A stretch of 64,000 nucleotides of DNA from positions 2,232,001-2,296,000 of the forward strand of contig NZ_CP051217.1 of assembly GCF_012516475.1 (NCBI RefSeq), given 5' to 3'. The notes under the pieces were generated by a model. That model worked only from the letters and a program-made list of their open reading frames with translations. It did no database searches and was not told the origin of the DNA. The position numbers and the translations under genes are program-made. Each line of letters opens with the position of its first letter. Position 1 is the stretch's first letter. The stretch comes from Parasphingorhabdus halotolerans (GTDB lineage Bacteria > Pseudomonadota > Alphaproteobacteria > Sphingomonadales > Sphingomonadaceae). Shown here in pieces: positions 44,618 through 53,872 of the stretch.

Positions 44618-45631
44618 TCAAACCCAGTACGGGTCTGTTTTTTTAAACGGGAAAACTTTAGCGTATCCATCACTATTTGGCGCGCCAGAATAGCAGAGGG
44701 CTTTTGGTGGTGAGACATTGGCAACGCCGACATTGCTGCCTCCGATGGATCGATGTCTTTTGCCCAGCGGCTGCGATATAGATTCAATACCCTGCCAAAG
44801 CTCTAATAGAGGTGGTCCCATTATTAACTGCAAATGGTTATTAGGGCTCAAGCCCTTCCACCATGGAGAACAATCGAATGTGTCTTCGGTCAGCCCGGCA
44901 TAAAAAGCATTAAAAACGATGGCAATTTTTTCTGCTGCGATCATTACAGCTCTTAGTTTCTTGGGATCTCTCGCTAGCTTGGCCTTCAATTGAAATTCGA
45001 TGCTACCTGATCGAAATTCGGTTCGTTGATACCCGAGTTTAAAAGCGAAATTTGAGAACATATAGCTTACGGGAGTCTTACCAATCCAAAATGGTGGATC
45101 GTCGTTCGTCCATCGTTCAAGAAACGCTTCACGTCCGCCGTCATCCCAGCGCCATTGTGCGGGTTCAAAGTGGCCATATCTATGGGGAAGCGCTTCAGGG
45201 AGTTCTGCTTCCAATATATCAAGCAACTGACCGATCTTATCGACGCCTACTTTGTCCGCATTTTCAAAAAATATTTGTAGACTAAAACCCCGTTCTTCGC
45301 TCTCTTGGCTATCAATGGAGATTACGGGTTGTGTCCCATCGCCGTCTGACAATTGATCAGCTTGAGGATCATAGACCAGCGCGCCATGATTTTCGATGAG
45401 TTGATGTCTTAGATTTTTCCAGGCCTCCAACGCTTCGGTAGTAAGGTTTCCTTCCACATTAATATCTGTCCGCCATTTACGGCCTTTAAGGTAAGGCAAC
45501 AATTCTTGCGCAAAATCATCTTTTATGACGCGCATTGGTGTAGTCGAGTTGATGATCCAGCCCGGCCCTTCCGTTAATGTCTCAGGCAATTTTGGCTTGG
45601 ACCGAAAATAGGCTTCAAAATCAATACTCAT
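44618..45631 (-). CDS. Unknown protein coupled to the symporter gene
   Basis: The protein is not recognised. It has 337 residues, looks soluble, and lacks signal or membrane segments. Aromatic and charged residues are frequent (for example AQWRWDDGGREAFLERWT), and the C terminus reads FKKTDPYWV. The ATG at 45631 overlaps the symporter stop (TGATG), so it is probably translated after the symporter. Base composition is somewhat more AT-rich than that of acs or the symporter, which may point to later gain. Its 3' end is convergent with acs across about 150 bases holding no gene. Confidence 0.65.
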   Translation of the reverse strand: MSIDFEAYFRSKPKLPETLTEGPGWIINSTTPMRVIKDDFAQELLPYLKGRKWRTDINVEGNLTTEALEAWKNLRHQLIENHGALVYDPQADQLSDGDGTQPVISIDSQESEERGFSLQIFFENADKVGVDKIGQLLDILEAELPEALPHRYGHFEPAQWRWDDGGREAFLERWTNDDPPFWIGKTPVSYMFSNFAFKLGYQRTEFRSGSIEFQLKAKLARDPKKLRAVMIAAEKIAIVFNAFYAGLTEDTFDCSPWWKGLSPNNHLQLIMGPPLLELWQGIESISQPLGKRHRSIGGSNVGVANVSPPKALCYSGAPNSDGYAKVFPFKKTDPYWV

Positions 45632-47388
45632 CAAGTAACCCGCGGCACCCGAATATCCTCAATCAATTTCCCGACCGCATCTGGCGGCGCGCTGGTAAAC
45701 CGTGCCACCGCTATCGCGACTGCGAAATTCAGCACCATCCCGATCACACCGATACCTTCAGGCGATATGCCAAACAGCCAGTTGGCCTCGATATTGCTCT
45801 CCGGCGACCAGAGTTTGAACCAGCCGATGTACAGGAACGTAAACGTCAATCCCGTCACCATCCCGGCAATCGCGCCTTCGCGGTTCATCCGTTTGGAGAA
45901 TATGCCCATGAAGATCGCGGGGAAGAGCGAAGCTGCAGCCAACCCGAACGCAAAGGCTACAACCTGCGCGACCCAGCCGGGCGGATAGATGCCGAGATAA
46001 CCAGCGACGAATATGGCCGCTGTTGCCGCCAGCCGCGCAGCCAGCAATTCGCCTTTCTCGGTAATATTGGGCCGGAAGGTTTGCTTGAGCAGATCGTGGC
46101 TGATCGACGAACTGATCACCAGCAGCAACCCTGCTGCCGTCGACAGCGCCGCCGCCAGTCCGCCCGCTGCAACCAAGGCAATCACCCATCCGGGAAGATT
46201 GGCAATCTCCGGATTGGCGAGCACCATAATATCGCGGTCGACATAGACTTCGTTTACGTTGTCATCCGCTGCTTCGTTGGTGACAACCCGCTCGCCATTG
46301 GCACCGGCTCCCGCGTCAAATTCCGGCGCGCCTTTGAACGCGTCGCCTTTGCCAAGCTGCATCTTGCCGTCGCCGTTTTTATCGCGCCATGCGATCAGGT
46401 CATTGCTTTCCCAATTCTTGAACCACTCGGGAGCCTGCGAATATTCAACATTGTTTACACTGTCGATAAAGTTGAGCCTTGCGAAGGCTCCGACGGCAGG
46501 CGCGGTAGTATAGAGCAAAGCAATAAAAACCAACGCCCAGCCCGCAGATTTACGAGCATCGGAAGCTTTGGGCACGGTGAAGAAACGCACGATCACATGG
46601 GGTAATCCAGCCGTCCCCACCATCAGCGCAGCGGTGATGCAGAATACGTCAATCATCGATTTATCGCCGCCGGTATACGCGCCAAAGCCCATATCCTGCA
46701 GCACCAGATCCAGCTTTTGCAGCACATAAAGCCCCGAACCATCATCGACCGTCGAACCCAGCCCGAGTTGCGGAACAGGGTTGCCGGTCACCAAAAAGCT
46801 GATGAAAAAGGCGGGCACCATATAGGCGAAGATCAGCACGCAATATTGGGCGACCTGCGTATAGGTAATCCCCTTCATTCCGCCGAGCACTGCGTAGAAA
46901 AACACTACCGACATCCCGATTAAAACGCCCATCGTAATGTCAACGTCTAGAAACCTTGAAAAGACAATCCCCACGCCGCGCATCTGACCCGCGATATAGG
47001 TGAAGCTAATGAAGATCAGGCAGATCACGGCAACCACCCGTGCGGTCTTGGAATAATAACGCGCGCCGATAAAATCCGGCACCGTATATTGACCAAATTT
47101 ACGGAGGTAAGGCGCGAGCAGGAGCGCCAGCATGACATAGCCGCCGGTCCAGCCCATCAGATAGACACTGCCGTCATATCCGGCGAATGCGATAATCCCG
47201 GCCATCGAGATAAAGCTGGCCGCACTCATCCAGTCGGCAGCAGTGGCCATGCCGTTGACGATCGGGTTAACGCCGCCGCCTGCGACGTAAAACTCGTTGG
47301 TCGAACCGGCGCGCGACCAGATCGCGATACCGATATAGAGCACAAAGCTGGCGATGACGAAGATGTAGATGAGGGTTTGGGTGGTCAT
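45631..47388 (-). CDS. Sodium:solute symporter (acetate/monocarboxylate type)
   Basis: The 585-residue integral membrane protein has about 13 helices and belongs to the sodium:solute symporter family. The segment GMATAADWMSAASFISMAG near the N terminus is typical of the ActP-like branch. An insertion with an EF-hand-like DKNGDGKMQLGKGD run (about residues 333-350) is typical of the VC_2705 subgroup that pairs with a DUF4212 protein. The small partner gene is 43 bases upstream. With acs nearby, acetate or a related short acid is the likely substrate. It imports solute with Na+ across the inner membrane. Confidence 0.85.
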   Translation of the reverse strand: MTTQTLIYIFVIASFVLYIGIAIWSRAGSTNEFYVAGGGVNPIVNGMATAADWMSAASFISMAGIIAFAGYDGSVYLMGWTGGYVMLALLLAPYLRKFGQYTVPDFIGARYYSKTARVVAVICLIFISFTYIAGQMRGVGIVFSRFLDVDITMGVLIGMSVVFFYAVLGGMKGITYTQVAQYCVLIFAYMVPAFFISFLVTGNPVPQLGLGSTVDDGSGLYVLQKLDLVLQDMGFGAYTGGDKSMIDVFCITAALMVGTAGLPHVIVRFFTVPKASDARKSAGWALVFIALLYTTAPAVGAFARLNFIDSVNNVEYSQAPEWFKNWESNDLIAWRDKNGDGKMQLGKGDAFKGAPEFDAGAGANGERVVTNEAADDNVNEVYVDRDIMVLANPEIANLPGWVIALVAAGGLAAALSTAAGLLLVISSSISHDLLKQTFRPNITEKGELLAARLAATAAIFVAGYLGIYPPGWVAQVVAFAFGLAAASLFPAIFMGIFSKRMNREGAIAGMVTGLTFTFLYIGWFKLWSPESNIEANWLFGISPEGIGVIGMVLNFAVAIAVARFTSAPPDAVGKLIEDIRVPRVT

Positions 47389-47431
47389 GCTTTATACCTC
47401 ACACGAACGGAGAGTGTATGTTTTTAACACC

Positions 47432-47728
47432 TTAATCATTGAGATCATATTTGCGCTCAATTTTGCGCATCTTGATAGTGTAGTAGATGATCAGCATTAT
47501 GAACCCGTAAATCGACCCTTGCTGCGCGAACCAGAAGCCTAGCGGATAGCCGCCAACCATCCACTGATCGAGAAACGACCGGAACAAAATCCCAGCGCCA
47601 AAGGAGATCACAAACCAGATGGTCATCAGGACGCCGAGCAGACGGATATTCTCCGACCAATAGGCATTTTGATTTGCGGATTTTTGCTCGGTTGTTTCGC
47701 CTGGCTCGTCTTCTGCCATGTCCACCAT
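47432..47728 (-). CDS. DUF4212 small symporter subunit
   Basis: The 98-residue protein has two membrane helices (about residues 31-52 and 64-86) and a conserved pattern: AYWSENIRLLGVLMTIWF, then GYPLGFWFAQQGSI. DUF4212 proteins are encoded directly before VC_2705-type sodium:solute symporters and are thought to be needed for their function. The start may be the ATG at 47728 or a later ATG at 47719. It forms an operon with the symporter and the unknown 337-residue protein. Confidence 0.85.
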   Translation of the reverse strand: MVDMAEDEPGETTEQKSANQNAYWSENIRLLGVLMTIWFVISFGAGILFRSFLDQWMVGGYPLGFWFAQQGSIYGFIMLIIYYTIKMRKIERKYDLND

Positions 47729-47863
47729 CCCCCATATTATGTCTTTGCATCGTCTTTAACCGGCAGGAGAAACGGCGCAAGGGCTTCTATGGCATTTGTG
47801 CAAACCGGTGTCAGCTGTTACGGAATAGCGATAAAGAATCTCAGTAACAAAGGGTCCTGATTC

Positions 47864-49684
47864 ATGAAACGCATTTTCCTGCTCACTACTTCTGCCATGA
47901 TAGCCGGGTGCTCAATCAGCCCCATAGCAACCGTTAGCGCGCAACCCGTCGAAGCGGCGGACGCATCTGCTGATATCAATGCCGAACTGGCCACGTTCTT
48001 TGAGGAATACGATAAAACCGAGCTCGCCAATTCGCCAATGTCAAAAGCCTATCGCGGCGTGAGAGATGCCGATTATGGCCGATGGGATGACCCCAGTGAA
48101 GCGGCAGAACTGGAGCAATATCAACGCGGTGAGGCAGCGCTGGCGGAGATGGAACAGAAATTTGATTCTGCCCAACTGGATGAAGCAGGACAGCTGAGCT
48201 ATCGGCTGTTTCAGGCCCGCGCCGAGCGCGCCAGAGAGGCGTTCCCGTTTCGCCGCAACAGCTATATTTTCGATCAGATGAATGGTGCGCAGAGCCAGAT
48301 TCCGGCCTTTCTGATCAACATTCACCGGGTCGACAGCAAGGCTGATGCGGGTGCTTATGTGAGCAGGCTCTATGCAGCCGGACCATTGATCGAGGCCCTT
48401 GTTCTGCAATCGGCAGAGCGGGCGAACGATGGCGTTATCGTCCCGGGCTGGGTGTTCCCCTATGTCATCAGCGATGCGAAAAACGTCATCAGCGGCGCTC
48501 CTTTCGAGGAAGGCGATGATTCGCCGATTTATGCCGACTTGAAGAAAAAAGTGAATGCGCTGGACATACCCCACGAAGAAAAAGCCGATTTAATAGCGCG
48601 AGGCGAAGAGGCGCTGACTGATAGTCTGGCCCCCGCTTATCAGAAGCTCGTCGCCGAAATGGAGCGCCAGCAGAAAATGGCTCCCGAAGGCGACGGGATA
48701 TGGCGCTTCAAGGATGGGGAGGCCTATTATGCCGAGCGATTGAAAAATTACACGACAACCGATTTGAGTGCCGATGAAGTCCACCAGATCGGCCTGGATA
48801 ATGTCGCGCGGATTCACGGCGAAATGCGAAAAATCATGGCGCAAGTCGGTTTCAAAGGAAACCTGCAGGATTTCTTCAAGCATCTGCGGACCGATGATCA
48901 ATATTATTACGACACGCGGGAAGCCTATCTTGCTGATGTGGATGTGAAGCTGGCGGCGATGAAAACCAAACTGCCTGAATTTTTCAATACGCTGCCGGAA
49001 GCACCCTTGGTGATCAAGCCGGTAGAAGCCTTCCGCGAAAAATCGGCAGGCAAGGCCTTTTACCAAAGCCCTGCGCCAGATGGATCCCGACCCGGCACCT
49101 ATTATGTCAATCTCTACAATCTCAACGATATGTCCAAAACAGAACTGGAAGCTTTGGCCTATCATGAGGGCCTGCCGGGCCATCATTTGCAGCGCGCAAT
49201 CCAGACCGAATTGGGCAATCTGCCACCGTTCCGTAAATTCGGTGGCGTGACCGCCTATTCCGAAGGCTGGGGCCTTTATTCGGAGGAACTGGGCAAGGAT
49301 ATGGGATTCTATACCGATCCCTATTCCGACTTTGGCCGACTGGGTATGGAGCTATGGCGCGCTTGCCGGTTGGTGGTGGATACGGGAATTCACGACAAGC
49401 GCTGGAGCCGGGAACAGGCGATTGCCTATTTGACCGAAAACACGCCGAATCCGGATGGTGATATCCGCAAAGCGATCGAGCGTTATATTGTCTATCCAGG
49501 TCAGGCGACGGCTTACATGATTGGGAAGCTGAAAATACTGGAATTGCGCGAACGGGCGCAAAGCAAGCTGGGTGAAAAATATAAAATGGGCGATTTCCAT
49601 GATGTTATTTTGCGCAGTGGACCTGTCCCGTTGAAAATCATGGAGGAACGGGTCGACCAGTGGATTGCGCGCGAAAGTCAATAA
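47864..49684 (+). CDS. DUF885-family secreted lipoprotein (metallopeptidase-like)
   Basis: The 606-residue protein has a signal peptide with a likely lipobox (IAGC, C16). DUF885 spans most of the mature chain and contains YHEGLPGHHLQ, where H434, E435 and H439/H440 resemble a zinc site, and later SEGWGLYSEELG with a further Glu. These features suggest a periplasmic or outer-membrane metallopeptidase. The substrate is unknown. It is monocistronic. A strong terminator is found 165 bases after its stop. Confidence 0.85.
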   Translation: MKRIFLLTTSAMIAGCSISPIATVSAQPVEAADASADINAELATFFEEYDKTELANSPMSKAYRGVRDADYGRWDDPSEAAELEQYQRGEAALAEMEQKFDSAQLDEAGQLSYRLFQARAERAREAFPFRRNSYIFDQMNGAQSQIPAFLINIHRVDSKADAGAYVSRLYAAGPLIEALVLQSAERANDGVIVPGWVFPYVISDAKNVISGAPFEEGDDSPIYADLKKKVNALDIPHEEKADLIARGEEALTDSLAPAYQKLVAEMERQQKMAPEGDGIWRFKDGEAYYAERLKNYTTTDLSADEVHQIGLDNVARIHGEMRKIMAQVGFKGNLQDFFKHLRTDDQYYYDTREAYLADVDVKLAAMKTKLPEFFNTLPEAPLVIKPVEAFREKSAGKAFYQSPAPDGSRPGTYYVNLYNLNDMSKTELEALAYHEGLPGHHLQRAIQTELGNLPPFRKFGGVTAYSEGWGLYSEELGKDMGFYTDPYSDFGRLGMELWRACRLVVDTGIHDKRWSREQAIAYLTENTPNPDGDIRKAIERYIVYPGQATAYMIGKLKILELRERAQSKLGEKYKMGDFHDVILRSGPVPLKIMEERVDQWIARESQ

Positions 49685-49848
49685 ACCGAGGATAAAAACC
49701 CGGATTTTGACCTATTTTGTCAATAATCAGATCAAAATGCGTCGTTTTTGTCCAATATCTGGCGCGTGATTCGGGTCCATAGACATTGTGCGACCCGAGG
49801 GACTCACGACATCGGATATTCCGTGTGAATAGAGTCCTTTTCCTTCAT

Positions 49849-49882
49849 GGCCTGGCTGTTTTTTCAGCCAGGCCTTTTTTTT
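49849..49882 (+). terminator. Rho-independent terminator
   Basis: GGCCTGGCTG and CAGCCAGGCC form a perfect 10-bp stem around a T6 loop, followed by eight T residues. It lies 165 bases beyond the DUF885 stop and 34 bases before the AraC-type gene. It ends either the DUF885 transcript or an independent short RNA. Confidence 0.9.
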
Positions 49883-49915
49883 CACTATATTTTTCAGCTA
49901 TAAAGGCGCATCCAT

Positions 49916-50800
49916 GTGGATATCGGCACGTCAGAATTGCCGTTAAAGGGATCGCAATTGGTTAGTCTGAGATATTTCGCGCCTGCAGAAGACGTCCGGG
50001 ACCTGGTTTCGGTCTACTATCTGTTTGAAGTCGATCAGCCGCGTTTCGATGATAATGAACGCGCTGCAATCGCCCAAATGCGGTTCATTCTGGATGGTAC
50101 TGCAACATTGAGTTTTGCCAATGAAACCAGCTACCCTTGCGAGAACGCAATGCTGGTCGGCCCGTCTACCGGTGCTATGCATTTCGACGTTAACGGCCCT
50201 TTCCGGATGTTCGGTGTCGGCTTGTTGCCGTGCGGCTGGGCCGCCCTGACCAAGCAGTCAGCGGCAGGTTATACCGACAAGGCAGTGCCCGCTGACGAGG
50301 TGTTTACCAGTGAAGTCGACAAACACCTCGTATATCTGCGTGGTTGCAAGACGGCAGAGGAGATGACCAGTTGGGCCGACAAGGTCTTCAGCGTTTTCAA
50401 ATCCAAAGTGAAACCCGAAGTGGTGGAGTTTAGCCATATGGTTGACCAATGGTTATCCTCTGAGCCGTCCCCGCCGGTCAGCGCGTTGATGGAGCGATCG
50501 CCGCAAAGCTCCCGGCAAGTGTTGCGTATGGTCAACAAGCTCTATGGCATGCCGCCGAAATATCTCGCGCGCAAATATCGCGCGTTGCGGGCCGCGCGGG
50601 CCTATGCCGAGCATAATGAGGAAGAATTGCTGGCGCTGGAAGATGCCTTTTATGATCAGTCCCACATGATCCGCGAAGTCAAGTTTTTCGCTGGGGTAAC
50701 ACCGACCAAATTGCGCGTTTCCGAAGGGGAAACAGCGACCCTGATCGACCAGCGCGGACGGCTCAAGGGCAATATTCCATCGATTGTTTCCGATACCTGA
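49916..50800 (+). CDS. AraC-family transcriptional regulator
   Basis: The 294-residue protein has an N-terminal ligand/sensor domain (about residues 15-150, resembling DUF6597) and a C-terminal AraC-type DNA-binding domain (about 185-275) with two helix-turn-helix units. The second unit reads FYDQSHMIREVKFFAGVTPTKL, the usual family signature. The start is GTG. The domain order is standard for AraC activators. Target genes cannot be read from context, since it stands alone between the DUF885 gene and the suf regulator. Confidence 0.8.
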   Translation: MDIGTSELPLKGSQLVSLRYFAPAEDVRDLVSVYYLFEVDQPRFDDNERAAIAQMRFILDGTATLSFANETSYPCENAMLVGPSTGAMHFDVNGPFRMFGVGLLPCGWAALTKQSAAGYTDKAVPADEVFTSEVDKHLVYLRGCKTAEEMTSWADKVFSVFKSKVKPEVVEFSHMVDQWLSSEPSPPVSALMERSPQSSRQVLRMVNKLYGMPPKYLARKYRALRAARAYAEHNEEELLALEDAFYDQSHMIREVKFFAGVTPTKLRVSEGETATLIDQRGRLKGNIPSIVSDT

Positions 50801-50888
50801 TGGAGGCGATGGAGGCCCGACAGGCTTGATTATTTTGGGTTTTTGCCCAGCTTTCTTGCCCGGCTTTCTTGCAATGTTGGATAAATGC

Positions 50889-50901
50889 GACTAAATTAGT
50901 C
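50889..50901. promoter_or_regulatory. IscR/Rrf2-type operator upstream of the suf regulator
   Basis: GACTAAATTAGTC is a perfect inverted repeat that fits the core of the E. coli IscR type 1 consensus (GACTRWWWYAGTC). It lies 57 bases before the ATG of the Rrf2-type regulator, suggesting autoregulation. A second imperfect inverted repeat, GATTC-GCCG-GAATC, is at 50924-50937. Confidence 0.6.
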
Positions 50902-50958
50902 TTGTTTAAGCGATCCAATGTTTGATTCGCCGGAATCGAAGGTAATATCCAGGATAAT

Positions 50959-51414
50959 ATGCGTCTTTCCAATCTTGCCGATTATGCCGTTGTCATCATG
51001 TCCGCCGCTGCGCGGCATTGCGGCGCTGCGCTTTTGGCAAAAGGAAAGCTGAACGCATCCAGATTGTCGGAAGAAACCGGCGTGCCCCTGCCTACGGCGC
51101 AAAAGCTGGTGAGTAAATTATCCGCTGCAGGATTGATCGAATCCACCCGCGGCGTCGGCGGCGGTATCCGGCTGGCGAGGCCTCCAGCCTCCATCAGTCT
51201 TGCAGATATTGTCGAGGCCGTGGAAGGCCCGCTGGCAATTACGAGTTGCACGATAAATGGCAACCATGACTGCAAACTGGAAGATGGCTGCACCGTCAAA
51301 CCGCATTGGGGTGTGGTCAACAAAACTATACGCAAGGCGCTTGATGATGTCAGCCTGGCCAGCCTGTCGGATATTCCGACTGCTTCTAAAATTCGAACGA
51401 TGGAAAAAGCATGA
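50959..51414 (+). CDS. Rrf2-family Fe-S regulator of the suf operon
   Basis: The 151-residue protein has the winged helix of Rrf2 regulators (MRLSNLADYAVVIMSAAA, then TGVPLPTAQKLVSKLSAAGLIESTRG). Three Cys (C97, C105, C111; spacing CX7CX5C) are suited to hold an Fe-S cluster. Proteins of this type (SUF system regulator) sense cluster supply and control suf genes. An IscR-like palindrome lies in front of it. sufB follows after 123 bases that contain a palindromic repeat. Confidence 0.9.
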   Translation: MRLSNLADYAVVIMSAAARHCGAALLAKGKLNASRLSEETGVPLPTAQKLVSKLSAAGLIESTRGVGGGIRLARPPASISLADIVEAVEGPLAITSCTINGNHDCKLEDGCTVKPHWGVVNKTIRKALDDVSLASLSDIPTASKIRTMEKA

Positions 51415-51439
51415 TGATTAGAAACCTCTCAATATCTGC

Positions 51440-51529
51440 CGTTTGTCCTGAGCCTGTAGAAGGGCCATTTCATTATTCACGCTGCTGTCTGCGGATAGAG
51501 GCTGGCTCCGACAAGTTCAGCCCGAACGG
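51440..51529. repeat. Palindromic intergenic repeat, second copy
   Basis: Left arm CGTTTGTCCTGAGCCTGTAG (51440-51459) and right arm CTCCGACAAGTTCAGCCCGA (51506-51525) are variants of the repeat at 40412-40473, with a longer loop. It fills most of the gap between the regulator and sufB and ends a few bases before the sufB start. It may influence sufB leader structure. Confidence 0.65.
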
Positions 51530-51537
51530 AAATTGAT

Positions 51538-53049
51538 ATGAGCGAGCTAATGAAAACCGAAGAAGTAAAAATGGACGAGCGCACGGAAATGAACCGTGAG
51601 GCGCAAGAGGCTGTCGACAAGGCGAGCACCTATGAGTTCGGCTGGTCGTCCGATATCGAACAGGATTTCGCGCCCAAGGGGCTGAATGAAAGCACGGTGC
51701 GTTTCATCTCCGACAAAAAGGGCGAACCCGAGTGGATGCTCGAATGGCGGCTCAAGGCTTTCCGTATGTGGCAAAAAATGGAATCGCCCGATTGGGCCAA
51801 GCTCGATATCCCGATGATCGACTATCAGGACGCTTATTATTACGCCGAGCCGAAGCCGAAGGAAAAGCTGGGCAGTCTCGACGAGGTCGATCCGGAAATC
51901 CTGCGTGTCTATGAGAAGCTTGGCATACCGATTGAAGAACAAAAGGTTCTCGCGGGCGTTGAAGGCGCACGTAAAGTGGCTGTGGACGCTGTGTTTGACA
52001 GCGTTTCGGTGGCGACTACTTTCCGCAAGGAGCTGGAAGACGCAGGCGTGATTTTCCGCTCGATTTCCGAAGCGATCAAGGAATATCCCGAGCTGGTGAA
52101 GAAATATCTCGGCAAGGTTGTGCCGATGAAAGATAATTATTTCGCTACATTGAACTGTGCGGTCTTCTCCGACGGCACGTTTGTCTACATTCCCAAAGGC
52201 GTGAAATGCCCGATGGAGCTGTCCACCTATTTCCGGATCAACGCGGAAAATACCGGCCAGTTTGAACGCACGCTGATTATTGCCGAAGCGGGTAGCTATG
52301 TGAGTTATCTTGAAGGCTGCACCGCGCCGATGCGTGATGAGAACCAGCTCCATGCGGCGGTTGTTGAACTGGTCGCGATGGATGATGCGGAAATTAAATA
52401 CTCTACCGTGCAAAACTGGTATCCCGGCGATGAAAATGGTTTGGGCGGTATCTACAACTTCGTGACCAAACGCGGGCTGTGTCAAGGCAAGAATAGCAAG
52501 ATCAGTTGGACGCAGGTGGAAACCGGCAGCGCGGTGACGTGGAAATATCCGTCATGCGTACTCAACGGCGAAGGCAGCGTAGGCGAATTTTACTCCGTCG
52601 CGCTGACCAATAATTACCAGCAGGCCGATACCGGCACCAAGATGATCCACAACGGCAAGAACACGCGCAGCACGATTATCTCGAAAGGGATCAGCGCGGG
52701 CAAGTCCGACAATACCTATCGCGGTCTGGTCCGCGTCGGCGCGAATGCGGAAAATGTTCGTAACTTTACGCAATGTGATAGCCTATTGCTCGGCGACCAA
52801 TGCGGAGCGCATACCGTGCCCTATATCGAGGTGAAAAACCCGACCGCAACGATCGAGCATGAAGCGACCACGAGCAAAATCTCCGACGACCAGATGTTCT
52901 ACGCCCAACAACGCGGGCTGGACGAGGAAGAAGCGGTGAGTTTGATTGTGAACGGTTTCGCGAAAGATGTGCTGAAGCAGCTGCCGATGGAATTTGCTGT
53001 TGAAGCGCAGAAATTGCTGGCGATAAGTTTGGAAGGTTCGGTTGGATGA
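51538..53049 (+). CDS. sufB: Fe-S cluster assembly scaffold protein SufB
   Basis: The 503-residue protein is of usual SufB length. It has the conserved core ([34 protein letters not shown], and the C-terminal [20 protein letters not shown]). SufB forms the SufBC2D scaffold on which Fe-S clusters are built in the cytoplasm. sufC, sufD and sufS follow, but the DUF559 gene and a small membrane-protein gene are placed between sufB and sufC. Translation of the DUF559 frame overlaps the sufB stop (ATGA). Confidence 0.95.
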   Translation: MSELMKTEEVKMDERTEMNREAQEAVDKASTYEFGWSSDIEQDFAPKGLNESTVRFISDKKGEPEWMLEWRLKAFRMWQKMESPDWAKLDIPMIDYQDAYYYAEPKPKEKLGSLDEVDPEILRVYEKLGIPIEEQKVLAGVEGARKVAVDAVFDSVSVATTFRKELEDAGVIFRSISEAIKEYPELVKKYLGKVVPMKDNYFATLNCAVFSDGTFVYIPKGVKCPMELSTYFRINAENTGQFERTLIIAEAGSYVSYLEGCTAPMRDENQLHAAVVELVAMDDAEIKYSTVQNWYPGDENGLGGIYNFVTKRGLCQGKNSKISWTQVETGSAVTWKYPSCVLNGEGSVGEFYSVALTNNYQQADTGTKMIHNGKNTRSTIISKGISAGKSDNTYRGLVRVGANAENVRNFTQCDSLLLGDQCGAHTVPYIEVKNPTATIEHEATTSKISDDQMFYAQQRGLDEEEAVSLIVNGFAKDVLKQLPMEFAVEAQKLLAISLEGSVG

Positions 53050-53621
53050 TTGACTCCCCCACCCCAACCCCTCCCCTGAAGAGGAGGGGCTATTCTTCTA
53101 AAACCCCTCCCCTTCAGGGGAGGGGCAAGGGGTGGGGCATACCAAAAGAACGCCTTGCTATCCTTCAAGAACACGCCCGCCAAATGCGCAATAACCCAAC
53201 CGAGCCTGAAAAGCGCCTGTGGAGACACCTCTCCAACGGCCAGTTAAACGGCCATAAATTCCGCCGCCAATCCGTAATCGGATATATCATCGCCGACTTC
53301 GTCTGTCCGCAACGCAAGCTGATCGTCGAAGTTGATGGCGATACGCACGATGAAGCCAAAGACCGGGTTCGCGATGATATACTGGGCGAGCATGGCTACC
53401 ACGTAGTCCGCGTTACCAATCAGGATGTGATGGGCAATTTGGACGGAGTCTTGGTGTTTATCTCTGGAGCATTGCGCGCAGACGATAGCCCCCACCCCAA
53501 CCCAGTTTCAGGTAAACAGTCCCCCGGACTATTTAGGTCATGCCGGGGGCATGACCGACCTGAAACTCCTGAAGTAGAGGGGCTTAGAGAGGTGATTAGT
53601 CTTAAGAGGAATACTCAGTGA
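53046..53621 (+). CDS. DUF559-type endonuclease-like protein inside the suf operon
   Basis: The 191-residue protein has a DUF559 domain at about residues 45-150 ([20 protein letters not shown], then [19 protein letters not shown]) with D84, E95, D97 and D99 resembling a PD-(D/E)XK/VSR nuclease site. Residues 1-35 and the last about 45 are translations of palindromic repeat DNA, not of the domain. The exact 15-mer CCCCCACCCCAACCC occurs at 53056-53070 and 53489-53503, bracketing the domain. The domain therefore looks like cargo of a repeat-bounded element inserted after sufB. It has no known suf role. Confidence 0.75.
   Translation: MIDSPTPTPPLKRRGYSSKTPPLQGRGKGWGIPKERLAILQEHARQMRNNPTEPEKRLWRHLSNGQLNGHKFRRQSVIGYIIADFVCPQRKLIVEVDGDTHDEAKDRVRDDILGEHGYHVVRVTNQDVMGNLDGVLVFISGALRADDSPHPNPVSGKQSPGLFRSCRGHDRPETPEVEGLREVISLKRNTQ
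53056..53580 (+). mobile_element. Repeat-bounded DUF559 element (putative)
   Basis: Left boundary DNA holds CCCCTCCCCTTCAGGGGAGGGG-like hairpins (53064-53085 and about 53103-53125). Right boundary DNA holds nested inverted repeats: AGTTTCAGGT (53504) with ACCTGAAACT (53558), and GGTCATGCCGGGGGCATGACC at 53536-53556. A 15-bp direct repeat brackets the DUF559 domain. Insertion was in frame to read through from sufB. Confidence 0.5.
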
Positions 53622-53872
53622 TGGGCGTGTTTCTTTTTCTATTGCTGGGTGCTCTGGTCGTATCTCCGTTTGCATTTTTATGCATCAAAAGTTTCTTTTC
53701 TGGGACAGTAAGAGGTGTTGGACCTTTCGAAGGTTTGATAGACGTCGATAGAAATCAGAAGCCTAAGCAATTTTGGTCGCTCTGGATTCTTTTGTTTGGT
53801 GCCGGCTTGATACCGTTCGTGGCTAACATATTTCTTCTTTCCAAATTTCTTTTTTTCCGAGAGTCAGTATAA
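53621..53872 (+). CDS. Small membrane protein between DUF559 gene and sufC
   Basis: The protein is not recognised. It has 83 residues with two hydrophobic segments (about residues 2-22 and 50-72) joined by a polar loop with VRGVGPFEGLIDVDRN. The ATG at 53621 overlaps the DUF559 stop (TGATG), and its TAA shares a base with the sufC ATG, so it is coupled to both. Its codon use is more AT-rich than that of the suf genes. It may have come in with the DUF559 element. Confidence 0.55.
   Translation: MGVFLFLLLGALVVSPFAFLCIKSFFSGTVRGVGPFEGLIDVDRNQKPKQFWSLWILLFGAGLIPFVANIFLLSKFLFFRESV

Noticed and set aside
45577..46605. 342-codon plus-strand frame across the symporter
   Set aside because: It is the reverse complement of the symporter coding region; its composition is unlike a real protein.
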